A stretch of DNA of 64,000 nt from Metabacillus rhizolycopersici (GCF_020075705.1 NZ_JAIQUM010000018.1:1-64000); one strand, 5' to 3'. Shown: positions 45,849-55,877, numbered from the stretch's first letter. Notes: a model not told the origin generated them from the letters alone. Numbers and translations: made by a program.

Positions 45849-47333
45849 TTATTTCCAAATATCTTTCAAATTCCAATAAGTTAATTCCTGTACTAGTACT
45901 TCACTATTGTTGTCACCATTGTAAGCGAAAAGCTCAACTCCTAATCTTTCTTCTCCCGGATAGATACGACTTGTCATCGTCGCTTGTCCATCATTAGCAA
46001 ATACTTCGATTGAGGAACGATCAATGAAAATACGTAAAGTCAGCAAACCATTTGCTTCAAGTGTTGCATTTCTAACCCCATCTTCTACCTTTCCACTTTT
46101 AGAACAATCAAGGATTAACTTTTGTTGTTCCAAATGGTAAGTTATCACTGTCTCCTCATCATTAAGACCACGAATTTTCAAGCCAACAGCAGATGCAGTA
46201 GTATTTGTTAACTCAAAGACAGCCTTTACTTCGAGTAGATCCTCTTTCGTTTTTACTAAATAGTCACCAGAGATTGATTTATTCTTGCATACATGATGTT
46301 CTGATTCACGTAGTAAAGATACTTCTTCAACAGGATTCATGAGAATTTTATTATTAGATCCTAATGTTACTTCACGCGGTAATGTTAATGCTCCACACCA
46401 GCCATCTGTTTTTGTCGGCATGTTTGCTTCCCACATATCCATCCAGCCTATCGCAATTCGACGACCTTTTGAATCTAATAATGTTTGTACTGCATAAAAG
46501 TCATGTCCATGATCTAATTCAGTGAACGCACCATGAACAAATTCATTTGTATCATAATCATAATCCCCTACTAAATAACCTGTTTGGAATAAGTTATTAT
46601 AGTCATCACCGTCTGCCTCAATACCTTGTGGTGAAATCATTAGCACATATTTCCCATCTAACTCAAAGAAATCTGGGCATTCCCACATAAACCCTAGTGT
46701 ACCGTCGCTTTGAGCTAGAACACCAACATACTCCCATTTTCGCAAATCAGCTGAGCGATATAAAATGACTCTCCCAACCTTCTCTTTCGTTGCATTTCCT
46801 AAAATCATATACCATGTGTCGTTATGCTTCCATACTTTGGGATCACGGAAATGATGTGCACTATCTGCTGGCGGTTTTGCAATAACAGGATTTTCTCCTA
46901 TTTTTTCGAAAGTAACCCCATCACGACTTACTGCGATATTTTGATTTTGAAAAAAAACATCATTCTCTTTGTCTGTATAATGGTGTCCTGTATAAATTAA
47001 TGTTAACTCACCATCATTATCTACCGCACTTCCTGAAAAACAGCCATCTACATCACAAACATCTCCAGGAGCTAACGCAACAGGTAAATGTTCCCAATGA
47101 ACAAGATCTTTACTTTTCACATGTCCCCAGTGCATCGGCCCCCAGTTTTCATTATATGGATGATGTTGGTAAAATACATGATATTCTCCGTTAAATTGTA
47201 CTAAACCATTTGGGTCATTAATCCAGTTTGCTGGCGCCATAATGTGGTAACCAAGTCGATAACGTTGATTCATTGTTTCCTTTGTTTTCGTTAGTGCCTC
47301 TTCTGCTTGTTTTATTCTATCAATTGTTAACAT
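45849..47333 (-). CDS. scrB: Sucrose hydrolase, GH32 family
   Basis: 494 residues, no signal peptide, so it acts in the cytoplasm. PANWINDPNGL carries the nucleophile Asp, HHFRDPKVW the transition-state stabiliser and MWECPDFF the acid/base Glu. These define GH32 beta-fructosidases. Because the partner transporter is a proton symporter rather than a PTS permease, free sucrose is the likely substrate, not sucrose-6-phosphate. The start ATG at 47333 follows GGAGGAAATGATT. Confidence 0.9.
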   Translation of the reverse strand: MLTIDRIKQAEEALTKTKETMNQRYRLGYHIMAPANWINDPNGLVQFNGEYHVFYQHHPYNENWGPMHWGHVKSKDLVHWEHLPVALAPGDVCDVDGCFSGSAVDNDGELTLIYTGHHYTDKENDVFFQNQNIAVSRDGVTFEKIGENPVIAKPPADSAHHFRDPKVWKHNDTWYMILGNATKEKVGRVILYRSADLRKWEYVGVLAQSDGTLGFMWECPDFFELDGKYVLMISPQGIEADGDDYNNLFQTGYLVGDYDYDTNEFVHGAFTELDHGHDFYAVQTLLDSKGRRIAIGWMDMWEANMPTKTDGWCGALTLPREVTLGSNNKILMNPVEEVSLLRESEHHVCKNKSISGDYLVKTKEDLLEVKAVFELTNTTASAVGLKIRGLNDEETVITYHLEQQKLILDCSKSGKVEDGVRNATLEANGLLTLRIFIDRSSIEVFANDGQATMTSRIYPGEERLGVELFAYNGDNNSEVLVQELTYWNLKDIWK

Positions 47334-47345
47334 AATCATTTCCTC

Positions 47346-48587
47346 CTAAATAGCCTTTTGAACTTCATTTTTATTGTGATTGATCCCTTTACTTTTTTTA
47401 GAGCTTACGAGAGTGAAGATTGATAGGATCGTAAAACATAAAACCATAATTCCCATTACCATATACGTATCTCGGAAACCGATACTATCGTATAATTTAC
47501 CAGCAATTGGTGAAAGAATAGATGCCCCTACTTGGGAAGCAAACTGGAAACCAACTAGATATAATACGGAAGATAAACGCGTATCAAAATTTGCTGCTAA
47601 ATATTTAAAAATAGCGATGAGCATAATCGGTAATTCTAAAGCGTGAATTAATTTCATCCCTGATATTCCGATTGGCCCCTCTACCATCCCAGATCCTACT
47701 ATTCTAAACGCCATCAAAAATCCTGCTAATAGTAAACTATTTTTCGCTCCTAATTTATTGACAATAAATGGGGCAAGAAACATCATTCCTGCTTCTAAAA
47801 ATACTTGGAACGAATTCAAATAACCAAATACTTGATTTCCCAATGCTTCTGTAGGAAATAATGATGCATAATACAGTGGGAATTGCTGATCATATACACT
47901 ATAGACACATGTTACTCCGATCACATATACTATCAAAAACCAGAAATCTTTTAATAGAAAGAGCTGCCCAATATCTTTTAATTTAACAGAATCAGCTCTC
48001 TCTAACTCTTGATCTGTCATTTCAACTTTCACAGATAGAATGATGGCAACTAAAATGATCGCTGAAACTGATGCCACCCAAAAGTTGATGTTTGGATTGA
48101 TATTAAATAGTTGTCCTGCAAAAAATGTAGCTGCTGCCCATCCTAATGAGCCCCACATTCTTGATTTCCCATATTCAAAGTCGTATTTACGACCGATTTT
48201 TTCAATGTACGATTCGATCGCTCCGATACCTGCTAGAAAAGCAACCCCTAAGTAAAGTCCCCCAACAATTGCTCCTAAGATGACATTGTATTGTAATAAT
48301 GGTCCATATACATAAATATAAAATGGTCCGACAAATACGAGCATGACACTAATAAAAAATAAAATATTTTTCTTTAATCCTATTTTGTCAGAAATATAAC
48401 CGTATATTGGTTGCATACACAAAGCAAAGATAGCGTTTACAGAAAAGATAATCCCCGTTGCTGCCCCGCTTAAATTGATTTCTTGTCCTAACCAAATTGA
48501 AAATAAGGAATAACTAGATGACCAAGTAAAAAAGAAAAAGAAAAAATATGCACTTAATTTCCAATAAAGACTCTTTGAATCTTTCAT
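47346..48587 (-). CDS. MFS sugar:proton symporter, probable sucrose permease
   Basis: 413 residues, 12 membrane helices. It belongs to the oligosaccharide:H+ symporter group (LacY/CscB): the N-terminal YWKLSAYFFFFFF is typical, as are IYGYISDKIGLKKN and YGKSRMWGSLGWA. The neighbouring sucrase and fructokinase point to sucrose. The start ATG at 48587 follows AAAGGAGCAAATGCT. Upstream lie a cre box and two LacI-type operators. It is the first gene of the operon, 12 bases before the sucrase gene. Confidence 0.85.
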   Translation of the reverse strand: MKDSKSLYWKLSAYFFFFFFTWSSSYSLFSIWLGQEINLSGAATGIIFSVNAIFALCMQPIYGYISDKIGLKKNILFFISVMLVFVGPFYIYVYGPLLQYNVILGAIVGGLYLGVAFLAGIGAIESYIEKIGRKYDFEYGKSRMWGSLGWAAATFFAGQLFNINPNINFWVASVSAIILVAIILSVKVEMTDQELERADSVKLKDIGQLFLLKDFWFLIVYVIGVTCVYSVYDQQFPLYYASLFPTEALGNQVFGYLNSFQVFLEAGMMFLAPFIVNKLGAKNSLLLAGFLMAFRIVGSGMVEGPIGISGMKLIHALELPIMLIAIFKYLAANFDTRLSSVLYLVGFQFASQVGASILSPIAGKLYDSIGFRDTYMVMGIMVLCFTILSIFTLVSSKKSKGINHNKNEVQKAI

Positions 48588-48629
48588 AGCATTTGCTCCT
48601 TTTAGATAGGATAATAAATTTTTCGTTTC

Positions 48630-48643
48630 TGAAAGCACTTTCA
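48630..48643. promoter_or_regulatory. CcpA cre box upstream of the sucrose permease
   Basis: TGAAAGCACTTTCA matches the cre consensus TGWAANCGNTNWCA except A for G at the centre. It lies between operator and start codon, consistent with catabolite repression by a roadblock. Confidence 0.7.
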
Positions 48644-48653
48644 ACATCATTTT

Positions 48654-48690
48654 ATGTCAACCGGTTTCATATGTCAACCCGTTGACATAT
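48654..48690. promoter_or_regulatory. Two abutting LacI-type operators for the sucrose operon
   Basis: ATATGTCAACCCGTTGACAT (48669-48690 in full) has 10-base arms around CC. ATGTCAACCGGTTTCAT (48654-48670) is an imperfect copy 17 bases away. They lie between the regulator's terminator and the permease, the expected place for the ScrR-type repressor encoded next door. Confidence 0.75.
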
Positions 48691-48699
48691 GAAAAAATA

Positions 48700-48728
48700 A
48701 AAAACATTGCCCTCAGCAATGTTTTTAC
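48700..48728 (-). terminator. Terminator of the LacI-type regulator gene
   Basis: AAAAACATTGC and GCAATGTTTTT form the stem with a T-rich tract on the minus strand. It insulates the regulator gene from the operon. Confidence 0.7.
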
Positions 48729-49708
48729 GTTGTTGTTCCTTCTATTAATTTAACAGGAAGACGTGTTTCCAGTGGGATTTCACTAAAATCCCCTTCTATT
48801 TCTTTTACTAATAATTCAATTGCTGTTTTTGCAATTGATGCAATCGGCTGCTGAATTGTTGTCAATTCTGGCAGTAATATTTGAGTAGTTTCTGTTCCGT
48901 CATAGCCGACCACTTTTACCTGACCTGGTACATCTAAACCTCGTTTTTTTGCCTCCGTTATAAAAGATGCGGCAAATAAATCATTACTCGCAAAAACTCC
49001 GTCTACATTGGGATAATCATCAAAAATCTTACTTATGACTTGTTGTTGACTTTGTCGATCAAAAACATCCGGAACTTCATATGTGATTGGTGTTCTTCCA
49101 TTATTATTCATGACATCTTCATACGCATTTCGCCTTAACATTGCCGGTGTTTCCAATTCCTTTTGTCCATTAATATGAATAATAGTCTGACAGCCTTTCT
49201 CTATTAAAAGCTTTATTGCTATTTTTCCGCCTTCATAATTATCAGAACTTACAACTGGAATTGTTTCTGATAGATTTCGATCAATCGCCACAACAGCTAG
49301 ATTTTGCTTATGATAATTTAGAATACCGCGGTTATGTGTACCAACAATAATTCCATCAACTTGGTTGCGCATAAGCATCTCTAAATATTTTTCTTCTTTA
49401 TCAATACGATTTAAACTATTGCAAAGTAACACCTTGTACCCTAGGGAAGCACTGATATTTTCAAGATGAAAGGTTAGCTCACCAAAAAAAGGATTACTTG
49501 TTGTAGGCAAAATGATTCCAATCAGATTAGATCTTTTATTAAATAATGAACGAGCAACATCGTTTGGAAAATAATTAAGCTCATTCATAGCCTTCTGAAC
49601 ATTTTCTCTTGTTTCCTCGCTAATATAGCCACGATTGTTCAATACCCGCGAAACTGTTGTTGGCGAAACACCCGCTAGCTTTGCTACATCACTAATTTTA
49701 GGCTTCAT
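48725..49708 (-). CDS. scrR: LacI-family repressor of sucrose utilisation
   Basis: 327 residues. The N-terminal helix-turn-helix ISDVAKLAGVSPTTVSRVLN is diagnostic, and the hinge LNYFPNDVARSL and periplasmic-binding-like core follow. ASNDLFAASFI and VVGYDGTE are usual core motifs. The start ATG at 49708 follows GGAGGAAATGGA. It presumably binds the paired operators at 48654-48690 and releases them on sucrose or fructose binding. Confidence 0.88.
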   Translation of the reverse strand: MKPKISDVAKLAGVSPTTVSRVLNNRGYISEETRENVQKAMNELNYFPNDVARSLFNKRSNLIGIILPTTSNPFFGELTFHLENISASLGYKVLLCNSLNRIDKEEKYLEMLMRNQVDGIIVGTHNRGILNYHKQNLAVVAIDRNLSETIPVVSSDNYEGGKIAIKLLIEKGCQTIIHINGQKELETPAMLRRNAYEDVMNNNGRTPITYEVPDVFDRQSQQQVISKIFDDYPNVDGVFASNDLFAASFITEAKKRGLDVPGQVKVVGYDGTETTQILLPELTTIQQPIASIAKTAIELLVKEIEGDFSEIPLETRLPVKLIEGTTT

Positions 49709-49739
49709 TCCATTTCCTCCAAATGCTTTCAATAACATA

Positions 49740-49895
49740 AAGTGAGACTTCCATCAGTGAAGGTTTTCTTTATCCCCACGGATGGTTAGCGAAACTTATC
49801 TTAATCTTTCAGGTAGTTTAGCCCACACTTATAGCTCTTCTTCTCCTCGAAGTCTAGAAGACGGGTTTTTTCTGCCCGTTAATCTGTCATAAACA
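49740..49895 (+). repeat. Structured repeat family 2, diverged copy 2
   Basis: GAGACTTCCATCAGTG, TTATCCCCAC, GGATGG and TCTGCCCGTTAAT match copy 1 at 20352 in order and spacing. The second hairpin arms differ and are weaker. It lies just upstream of scrR. Confidence 0.55.
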
Positions 49896-50111
49896 TAAAG
49901 AATACAGCTAGACTTTATTTCCGATTTAAATCAAAATGTACTATTCGTCTTTTCATTTATCAACATTAAGTAGTCAAATCATATATTCTTATTATATCAA
50001 AAAGGATACTAAAAGAATCTCGATTAATGAAATGATGAAAATGAACTTAATGTCTGATAAGTATCTGTACAAGCGATAAGTGTGATTTCCTTTTTCTTCA
50101 TATATGACTGC

Positions 50112-50146
50112 CCCTATATAATCCTTCATAGGTTATATAGGGTTTT
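50112..50146 (+). terminator. Terminator-like hairpin
   Basis: CCCTATATAA and TTATATAGGG arms followed by GTTTTATC. Confidence 0.55.
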
Positions 50147-50338
50147 ATCACATGTTCGGTAGCGTTGATTTGAAATTTTTTTCGGAGATTAATAGGCGTA
50201 AGAAAGCTCCTACTTCAGAGGAATAAAGAGAGCATAATTGGAGGATGAAGACCCCCCATTTATGGAAGTTTCACTGTTAAATATTTTACTATTAACCTCT
50301 AGAGAAAAAGGTGGATCTAGATGCATTTTTCATTAACT

Positions 50339-50372
50339 TAGGCTGCCGCAAAACCGCTCGGCAGCCTATTTT
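50339..50372 (+). terminator. Strong terminator-like hairpin
   Basis: TAGGCTGCCG and CGGCAGCCTA, ten perfect pairs, followed by TTTTTTCC. Confidence 0.75.
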
Positions 50373-50449
50373 TTCCTCTTCGATTAAATAATGCACAAAA
50401 CATGTGAGCACTGATAAATAAAAAGGGAGCAGTGGGTAAATTCACATTT

Positions 50450-51982
50450 TTAAAGTGGATTTCTTTCTTTCCCTGATTTTAAATCAATCACCTTTACAGA
50501 ATTCTTAGGAACAGGAACTACCTGACTTGCTGGAGCTAATTGCTTATTTTCTACCCAATCAACAAGTAAATCAAAGGATTGGTGAGCATATGGCAGTAGC
50601 GGTTGTAGCTTTTGTTTTGCATCTGTTAATGGATTCCATACAAGACTCTCAACGTGATTTCCATTTTCAATCATGTAGAGGCGATGCAAATTTTCTTTCC
50701 CTGCCTTTTTTACTAGTTTCTCATATCCTTTTGCATGAACATCTGGAAAAATTAACGTATCTAATGAACCCGCAATGCTAATAAGAGGAACGTCAATATC
50801 TCCTGTATTGGCAACCTTTTTAACATTTTCTTTCAAACTTTTTTTACGGCTATTATAATGATAATCTTTAAAGATAGAATCATAGGTACGGTCTCTTTGA
50901 CCAGCTTCCGTAAAGTTTAAATAGTTTCTCCAATCAATTTTATTGGGAGCAGTAGGATCAAAGTGATCACGGTAGATATTTAATGTAACGAACCAGTATA
51001 CTTGATCATGGTAACCCCAAAGGTTTTCTGATCCTTTTGGCACTCCGGCTCGATACAATTCCTTCACTGCTTTTTCCCTTTCCTTTCCGTTTCCATAGAT
51101 CGCTTTTTCTGCATGATTAACAACTGGTACTAATGAGCTAATGAGATTGGGAGCTTCTACCGACCATAAAACACCCGCCATATCAACTCCTCCATCAAAG
51201 AGACGCGGTTCTCCCGTTTTTTGGGCTCCATCATGTTCAAGCGCATAACGAACCACATAACCTCCATTCGATAGGCCGATTGCATATGTAGGTACCTGAT
51301 GATTTTTTTTAATTAAATGACTTGCTGGATTTGTAGCGTCAGTTGAACGAATGAGGCGATGAGAATAATGTTTAAGCAAGTAATTTTGAGCTGCTTTCGT
51401 TGCTTGTCGAAAGCGAAAGTTCCATTCCATTACAGTATCATCATCGTTTACTAGAGCATTTTTCACTTTTGCGAGTGGATCACTTGGGTCACTTTCTCCT
51501 TGAGTACCTTTATCAGTCGCTACATATGCATAGCCCTTCTCTAAAACAAAATCACTAAATAATAGGTCTGTTGACGTTTCATTTCGAGTGGCTGGAATGC
51601 CAGCGGCAACAAGCTTTCCATTCCAATGATCGGGAATACGAATAACAAAGTGTGCATCTTCAAAGATTCCATTTACCTGTGTACCCGTAATTTCAGCAGG
51701 GTTGTACATTTGATGCCATCCTGAATTGTCCGTTTTCTTTCCCCAATTGAATGGGGTAAGCGCCTGGTTTCCATATAAAATTGCTTGTTCATATTGTGCA
51801 GGATTTTTCGTTGTTAACCAATTCCCATCGACACCGTCAAAATAAGTAGTCGTAACATTATGAGCTCCAGGAATACCTTTATTGCCTTGTGACGCGAATG
51901 AATGTGGAAGATTATGCATAAATGAACTCATCGTAAAAAGCAGTGAGGAAGAAATAGTAAACGCTAACATTTTCCTTTTCAA
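50450..51982 (-). CDS. Secreted alpha/beta-hydrolase
   Basis: 510 residues. A signal peptide ([19 protein letters not shown], probable cleavage after SFA) indicates export. [10 protein letters not shown] is the nucleophile elbow, [13 protein letters not shown] supplies the Asp and ENGNHVES the His. The length and the lack of a lid signature recall tannase/feruloyl esterase or polyhydroxybutyrate-oligomer hydrolases, but I cannot decide. The start TTG at 51982 follows TTGGAGGGGTTTAT; an ATG 14 codons upstream lacks a ribosome binding site. It is monocistronic. Confidence 0.7.
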   Translation of the reverse strand: MKRKMLAFTISSSLLFTMSSFMHNLPHSFASQGNKGIPGAHNVTTTYFDGVDGNWLTTKNPAQYEQAILYGNQALTPFNWGKKTDNSGWHQMYNPAEITGTQVNGIFEDAHFVIRIPDHWNGKLVAAGIPATRNETSTDLLFSDFVLEKGYAYVATDKGTQGESDPSDPLAKVKNALVNDDDTVMEWNFRFRQATKAAQNYLLKHYSHRLIRSTDATNPASHLIKKNHQVPTYAIGLSNGGYVVRYALEHDGAQKTGEPRLFDGGVDMAGVLWSVEAPNLISSLVPVVNHAEKAIYGNGKEREKAVKELYRAGVPKGSENLWGYHDQVYWFVTLNIYRDHFDPTAPNKIDWRNYLNFTEAGQRDRTYDSIFKDYHYNSRKKSLKENVKKVANTGDIDVPLISIAGSLDTLIFPDVHAKGYEKLVKKAGKENLHRLYMIENGNHVESLVWNPLTDAKQKLQPLLPYAHQSFDLLVDWVENKQLAPASQVVPVPKNSVKVIDLKSGKERNPL

Positions 51983-52088
51983 ATAAACCCCTCCAATTTG
52001 TGAAAATTGTCCATCATTATCCATATTTTACATTTATTTACCTAGAGTTACACGAGTCGAATTGACTATTAGCACAATGCAGATTTAT

Positions 52089-52137
52089 AAAAAAGAAAAC
52101 AAACGCACACTACAGAAAGACATAAGTAGCATGCGTT
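52089..52137 (-). terminator. Terminator of the MFS gene at 52166
   Basis: AACGCA and CTAC pair with GTAG and TGCGTT, followed by TTGTTTTCTTTTTT on the minus strand. Confidence 0.6.
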
Positions 52138-52165
52138 CGATACTTTTACCTACAGACTAATCGCT

Positions 52166-53383
52166 TCATTTATTTTCTAGTAGAAACATTTTACCTTTTT
52201 TCTGAACTTGCTTTTTTTGTTTGAGGCTATCATACAATGTCATCAAGATGATAATCACAAAACAAATACTTGAAATTTGAAAAACAGTTCCTAAATCTAC
52301 ATATGCTGAAACAGCTCCTAATAAGATGGCACTTACACCAAGTCCTAAATCGATTGAGGAGTAAAACATTCCATTGGCAATACCGCGTCGTTCTGGATCA
52401 GTCTTTGATAAAATCCAAGCTTGAAGTGCTGGGAGCATAGAGCCATAACCTGTTCCGAATAAAGCCCCTGCGAGAATAAGCATTCCCACAGAATACGTAT
52501 AAGATAACACCCATAGCCCGGCAATTGTTAAGATCGCACATGCCACGATCAATGCCCATGGTCCTTTTGCATCAAATACTTTCCCAGAGATAGGTCGAAC
52601 GATTGTAGCCATAACTGCATTACAAAAATAGTATAAAAAGATTTGGTCAATTCCCCGCTCTTCCCCAAAAATGACGATAAATGTAACAATCGCACCATAG
52701 CCAAATGTCGCTAAAATGACGATCACTGCTGGATACCAACTATTTTTGTCAAACAAAGAGCCCAAAATAGTAAATTCCTTAGGATTGAATGTCGTTTCTT
52801 GAACTGATTTTGGCGTTTCATACTTAACAAATGATAGAGTCACAATAGCAATCAAAGCTAAACTTGTCGCACAAATGATAAGTAATTGAAAGCCAAAATT
52901 TTGATACACTAAAATTCCTAGACTAGGGGCGATTATCATACCAATAGTAGCTGACAAGCCAAAATACCCCATCCCTTCACCGATTCGTTTAGAGGGGACT
53001 AGTTCAACAGCTACTGTACCATTTACAGTTGTGGACCATCCCCATGCAAATCCATGAATAAAACGCACTATGAGGAATAGTAGAATCGCAAAAGTAAACA
53101 AATAGCTAATCGTTAAAAGCACCAGAGCTAAAGCCCCTACAATAACTAACCATTTACGACTACTAGATTCTAAGACAAATCCAATAAATGGTCGAATTAA
53201 AATCGCTGACACAGCAAATAGAGTTGTGACCAATCCTATTTGAATATCAGATGCTCCAAGTGCTTTCGCTTGTGGCGGCATAGTAGGTAATAACATCATG
53301 AAACTCATAAACAAAAACAAGTTTCCTATTATTAGTAAAATAAATGATTTTGACCAAAGTACAGGTACATCTTTGTGTTCCAT
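52166..53383 (-). CDS. MFS transporter, efflux type
   Basis: 405 residues, 12 membrane helices. RFIHGFAWGWSTTVNGT and GKVFDAKGPWALIV are DHA-type major facilitator motifs. It is similar in plan and sequence to the transporter at 17319. The start ATG has AAGAAGGAGAAAATCGAA upstream. It is monocistronic with its own terminator; no regulator gene is adjacent. The substrate is unknown. Confidence 0.75.
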   Translation of the reverse strand: MEHKDVPVLWSKSFILLIIGNLFLFMSFMMLLPTMPPQAKALGASDIQIGLVTTLFAVSAILIRPFIGFVLESSSRKWLVIVGALALVLLTISYLFTFAILLFLIVRFIHGFAWGWSTTVNGTVAVELVPSKRIGEGMGYFGLSATIGMIIAPSLGILVYQNFGFQLLIICATSLALIAIVTLSFVKYETPKSVQETTFNPKEFTILGSLFDKNSWYPAVIVILATFGYGAIVTFIVIFGEERGIDQIFLYYFCNAVMATIVRPISGKVFDAKGPWALIVACAILTIAGLWVLSYTYSVGMLILAGALFGTGYGSMLPALQAWILSKTDPERRGIANGMFYSSIDLGLGVSAILLGAVSAYVDLGTVFQISSICFVIIILMTLYDSLKQKKQVQKKGKMFLLENK

Positions 53384-53758
53384 TTCGATTTTCTCCTTCT
53401 TTCGATCACAAGTAGATTGTAAGCACCTCTTAATTTGTTTTTCAAATTAATTAAATTAGTGGTTACTCATTAATTTTTAATCCATTTAGTTAAGAGTAAC
53501 TTACTCTCTTACAACTAGACCTCATTCATAAAATAGCTAAAAGTTACAATCGTTATGAATGATGGTATGAATACACATAAACCGAGGAGTGATTAATTTC
53601 TATCTTAATGAAAGCTCGCCTAGTTTAGTTTTATTCTTTTCATTAAGTTTCCCATCTATTTTCATTCGGTAACAAATATAATCGACAGAACAATTTCTGT
53701 TCTCTCGATTATATTACATAATTTTCATTTAATTCCAAAAACAAACCCTATCTTTCCA
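53384..53758. other. Intergenic region with a long hairpin
   Basis: No gene seen. AATATAATCGA (53675) and TCGATTATATT (53705) with inner CAGAA/TTCTG pair, probably the terminator of the TIM-barrel gene at 53759; the following T-run is short. Confidence 0.5.
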
Positions 53759-54619
53759 TTAGAACCAATCTTCATAGCCCAGTTTTCTCAAGTTATCTGC
53801 GGAAGTTTTTAAGCAATCAAAGGGGTCTCGCCCGTACTGCAGATCTTGCTCGACTAAGAAATATTGTGCGCCACTCTCAAGACCCGCCTCAATAATTGCT
53901 TTCATATCAAGGCTCCCTTCACCAACTTCTGCAAATTCGATAACATTAGTGAAAATTTCGCCGAACTTAGCTCGATCTTTTAAATCTACTCCACTTAAAT
54001 CCATCTGACCAATGCGGTAATCTTTTAAATGTAATAATGAAATGCGGTTTTCATATTTTTTAATAAATTCAACAGGGTTTTCGCCACCTCGATAAATCCA
54101 GTGCACATCAAGTTCGAAGCCAAGCTTTGAGGTACTATTTTTCATGATATCAAGCAAATATTCACCATCATATTTTGCGAATTCGATATGGTGGTTATGA
54201 TAATATAATTCAATCCCGTGCTCCGCTAAGCGATTGGCCATCTTTTCAGCCTTTTCGATAAATTTCATTATTTTTTCTTTATCGCCCATTACATTTACCG
54301 GTAGCATGCCGATACGTACGAAACTACAATCTAACGTTTTACAATCACTTACAATTTTTTCGAAATTATTTGTCAACGTCTCTCCTGGAGCACCAGATGC
54401 CATTGGCTCTAAACCTGCAGAAAGCGCTGCAATTTTAATATCAAAATCTTTACTCGCCCTTTTTAACTCAGAAACATTTTCCTCTGTCATTGGAATTTGT
54501 GAAACCTCAACTGCATGATATCCAAGCTCATTTATTTTTCTCATCGTCTCATAGACACCTAATTCTTCAACTTTACCTTTAACCATCATCATTTGAACGC
54601 CAAGTTTGCCTTTTTTCAT
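53759..54619 (-). CDS. TIM-barrel sugar isomerase/epimerase, paralogue of 55015
   Basis: 286 residues, AP-endonuclease-2/xylose isomerase-like barrel. Metal ligands appear in order: HHIEF (Glu), FELDVHW (Asp), LLHLKDY (His) and LVEQD (Glu). It is about 80 percent identical by eye to the gene at 55015 and of identical length. It has its own upstream region with two cre-like sites and follows a terminator, so unlike its twin it is transcribed separately. GGAGGCTATCG precedes the ATG. Likely acts on a keto-sugar or inosose-like substrate. Confidence 0.8.
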   Translation of the reverse strand: MKKGKLGVQMMMVKGKVEELGVYETMRKINELGYHAVEVSQIPMTEENVSELKRASKDFDIKIAALSAGLEPMASGAPGETLTNNFEKIVSDCKTLDCSFVRIGMLPVNVMGDKEKIMKFIEKAEKMANRLAEHGIELYYHNHHIEFAKYDGEYLLDIMKNSTSKLGFELDVHWIYRGGENPVEFIKKYENRISLLHLKDYRIGQMDLSGVDLKDRAKFGEIFTNVIEFAEVGEGSLDMKAIIEAGLESGAQYFLVEQDLQYGRDPFDCLKTSADNLRKLGYEDWF

Positions 54620-54733
54620 TTTTCGATAGCCTCCAGTTTCATTTTCCTTGTGACTTCTGATTAACGACGAATAACACTAGACATCTTCATTAATATACAT
54701 TTATCATATTAAGAGAAATTCTATGACTCGCAT

Positions 54734-54747
54734 GGTAAACGTTTTCA
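54734..54747. promoter_or_regulatory. Candidate cre box
   Basis: GGTAAACGTTTTCA matches the cre consensus at 13 of 14 defined positions. It lies about 115 bases upstream of the TIM-barrel gene at 53759. Confidence 0.55.
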
Positions 54748-54889
54748 AAAAAATTCATTCTTACTTACTTCTCTCAGTAAAGCTCTCATGTGTTTTAATC
54801 AATATTAACTAACGAATCTCTTATTAGTTTAATATAAATTTCTATGAACTTCATTATCTCAAACTGTCGATATTTCAAATGAAATTTAC

Positions 54890-54903
54890 TGAGAGCGCTT
54901 TCT
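54890..54903. promoter_or_regulatory. Second candidate cre box
   Basis: TGAGAGCGCTTTCT has two mismatches to the cre consensus but keeps the central CG. It lies 270 bases upstream of the same gene. Confidence 0.45.
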
Positions 54904-54954
54904 AATGTCCGTTTGTTTCTTTTATTAATCAATTACGTATTAATCTAGAACGAT

Positions 54955-54986
54955 AAAAAAGATCTGACAGAGTCAGACCTTTTTTA
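54955..54986 (-). terminator. Terminator of the TIM-Gfo-Gfo-TIM operon
   Basis: AAAAAAG-TCTGAC and GTCAGA-CTTTTTT arms, downstream of the stop at 55015. Confidence 0.75.
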
Positions 54987-55014
54987 AATTCCCTAATTCA
55001 TTTTCAGCTTTACC

Positions 55015-55875
55015 TTAAAACCAATCTGCATAACCTAATTTTCGTAAGTTTTCTGCAGATGTTTGCAAGCAATCAAATGGATCTTTTCCGTATACATCAT
55101 CTTGCTCAACTAAGAAATATTGTGCGCCACTTTCAAGGCCAGCTTCGATAATTGCTTTCATATCAAGGTTACCTTCACCGACTTCAGCAAATTCAATTGT
55201 ATTTGTGAAGATTTGCATAAATTTGGCCATGTCTTTAAAGTCAACATCAGTTAAATCCATTTGTCCTACTCGGTAATCTTTCAGATGCAATAAAGAAACA
55301 CGACCTGCGTATTGTTTAACAAACTCTGCAGGATTTTCGCCTGCTCTTTGAATCCAGTGAACATCTAACTCAAAACCAAGCTTAGATGTATTATTTTTGA
55401 TCATGTCTAATAAATAGACACCATCATATTTTTGGAATTCAAGATGATGCGTGTGATAATATAAATCAATACCTTGCTCTGCTAATCTCACTGCCATAGC
55501 TTCAGCTCGATCGATAAACGCCATGATTTGATCTTTATCGCCCATTAAGTTTAGCGGCATCATACCAATACGTAAGAAATTACAGTCAAGCGTTTTACAA
55601 TCATTGACAATTTTTTCAAAATCAGCTGATAATGTCTCGCCAGGCATTCCAGGTAGCATTGGCTCAAGTCCTGCAGACATAGCGGCAATTTTGATATCAA
55701 AATCTGCGCTTGCTCTTTTTAACTCAGAGACATTTTCTTCTGTCATTGGAATTTGCGATACTTCTACAGCATGGTATCCAAGCTCGTTTATTTTTCTCAT
55801 TGTTTCATAAACACCAATCTCTTCTACTTTGCCTTTTAGCATCATCATTTGAACGCCAATTTTACCTTTATTCAT
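55015..55875 (-). CDS. TIM-barrel sugar isomerase/epimerase, operon copy
   Basis: 286 residues with the same ligand series as its twin: HHLEF, FELDVHW, LLHLKDY, LVEQD. GGAGGGG precedes the ATG, and the start lies two bases after the stop of the oxidoreductase gene at 55878, so they are coupled. Barrels of this family act as sugar isomerases, inosose dehydratases and, next to Gfo/Idh/MocA enzymes, as partners that eliminate or isomerise 3-keto-sugars. The last is the reading suggested here by context. Confidence 0.82.
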   Translation of the reverse strand: MNKGKIGVQMMMLKGKVEEIGVYETMRKINELGYHAVEVSQIPMTEENVSELKRASADFDIKIAAMSAGLEPMLPGMPGETLSADFEKIVNDCKTLDCNFLRIGMMPLNLMGDKDQIMAFIDRAEAMAVRLAEQGIDLYYHTHHLEFQKYDGVYLLDMIKNNTSKLGFELDVHWIQRAGENPAEFVKQYAGRVSLLHLKDYRVGQMDLTDVDFKDMAKFMQIFTNTIEFAEVGEGNLDMKAIIEAGLESGAQYFLVEQDDVYGKDPFDCLQTSAENLRKLGYADWF

Positions 55876-55877
55876 GT

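Larger units (their letters stand above)
49896..50449. other. Intergenic region with two plus-strand terminators
   Basis: About 550 bases with no gene I can support. Hairpins at 50112-50146 (CCCTATATAA/TTATATAGGG then TTTT) and 50339-50372 (TAGGCTGCCG/CGGCAGCCTA then TTTTTT) both end plus-strand transcripts, although no plus-strand gene precedes them. A short untranslated RNA between 50150 and 50372 is possible. Confidence 0.4.

Noticed and set aside
50241..50277. Very short ORF (11 codons) after TTGGAGG between scrR and the hydrolase
   Set aside because: Ribosome binding site is only one base from the ATG and the peptide is too short to support.
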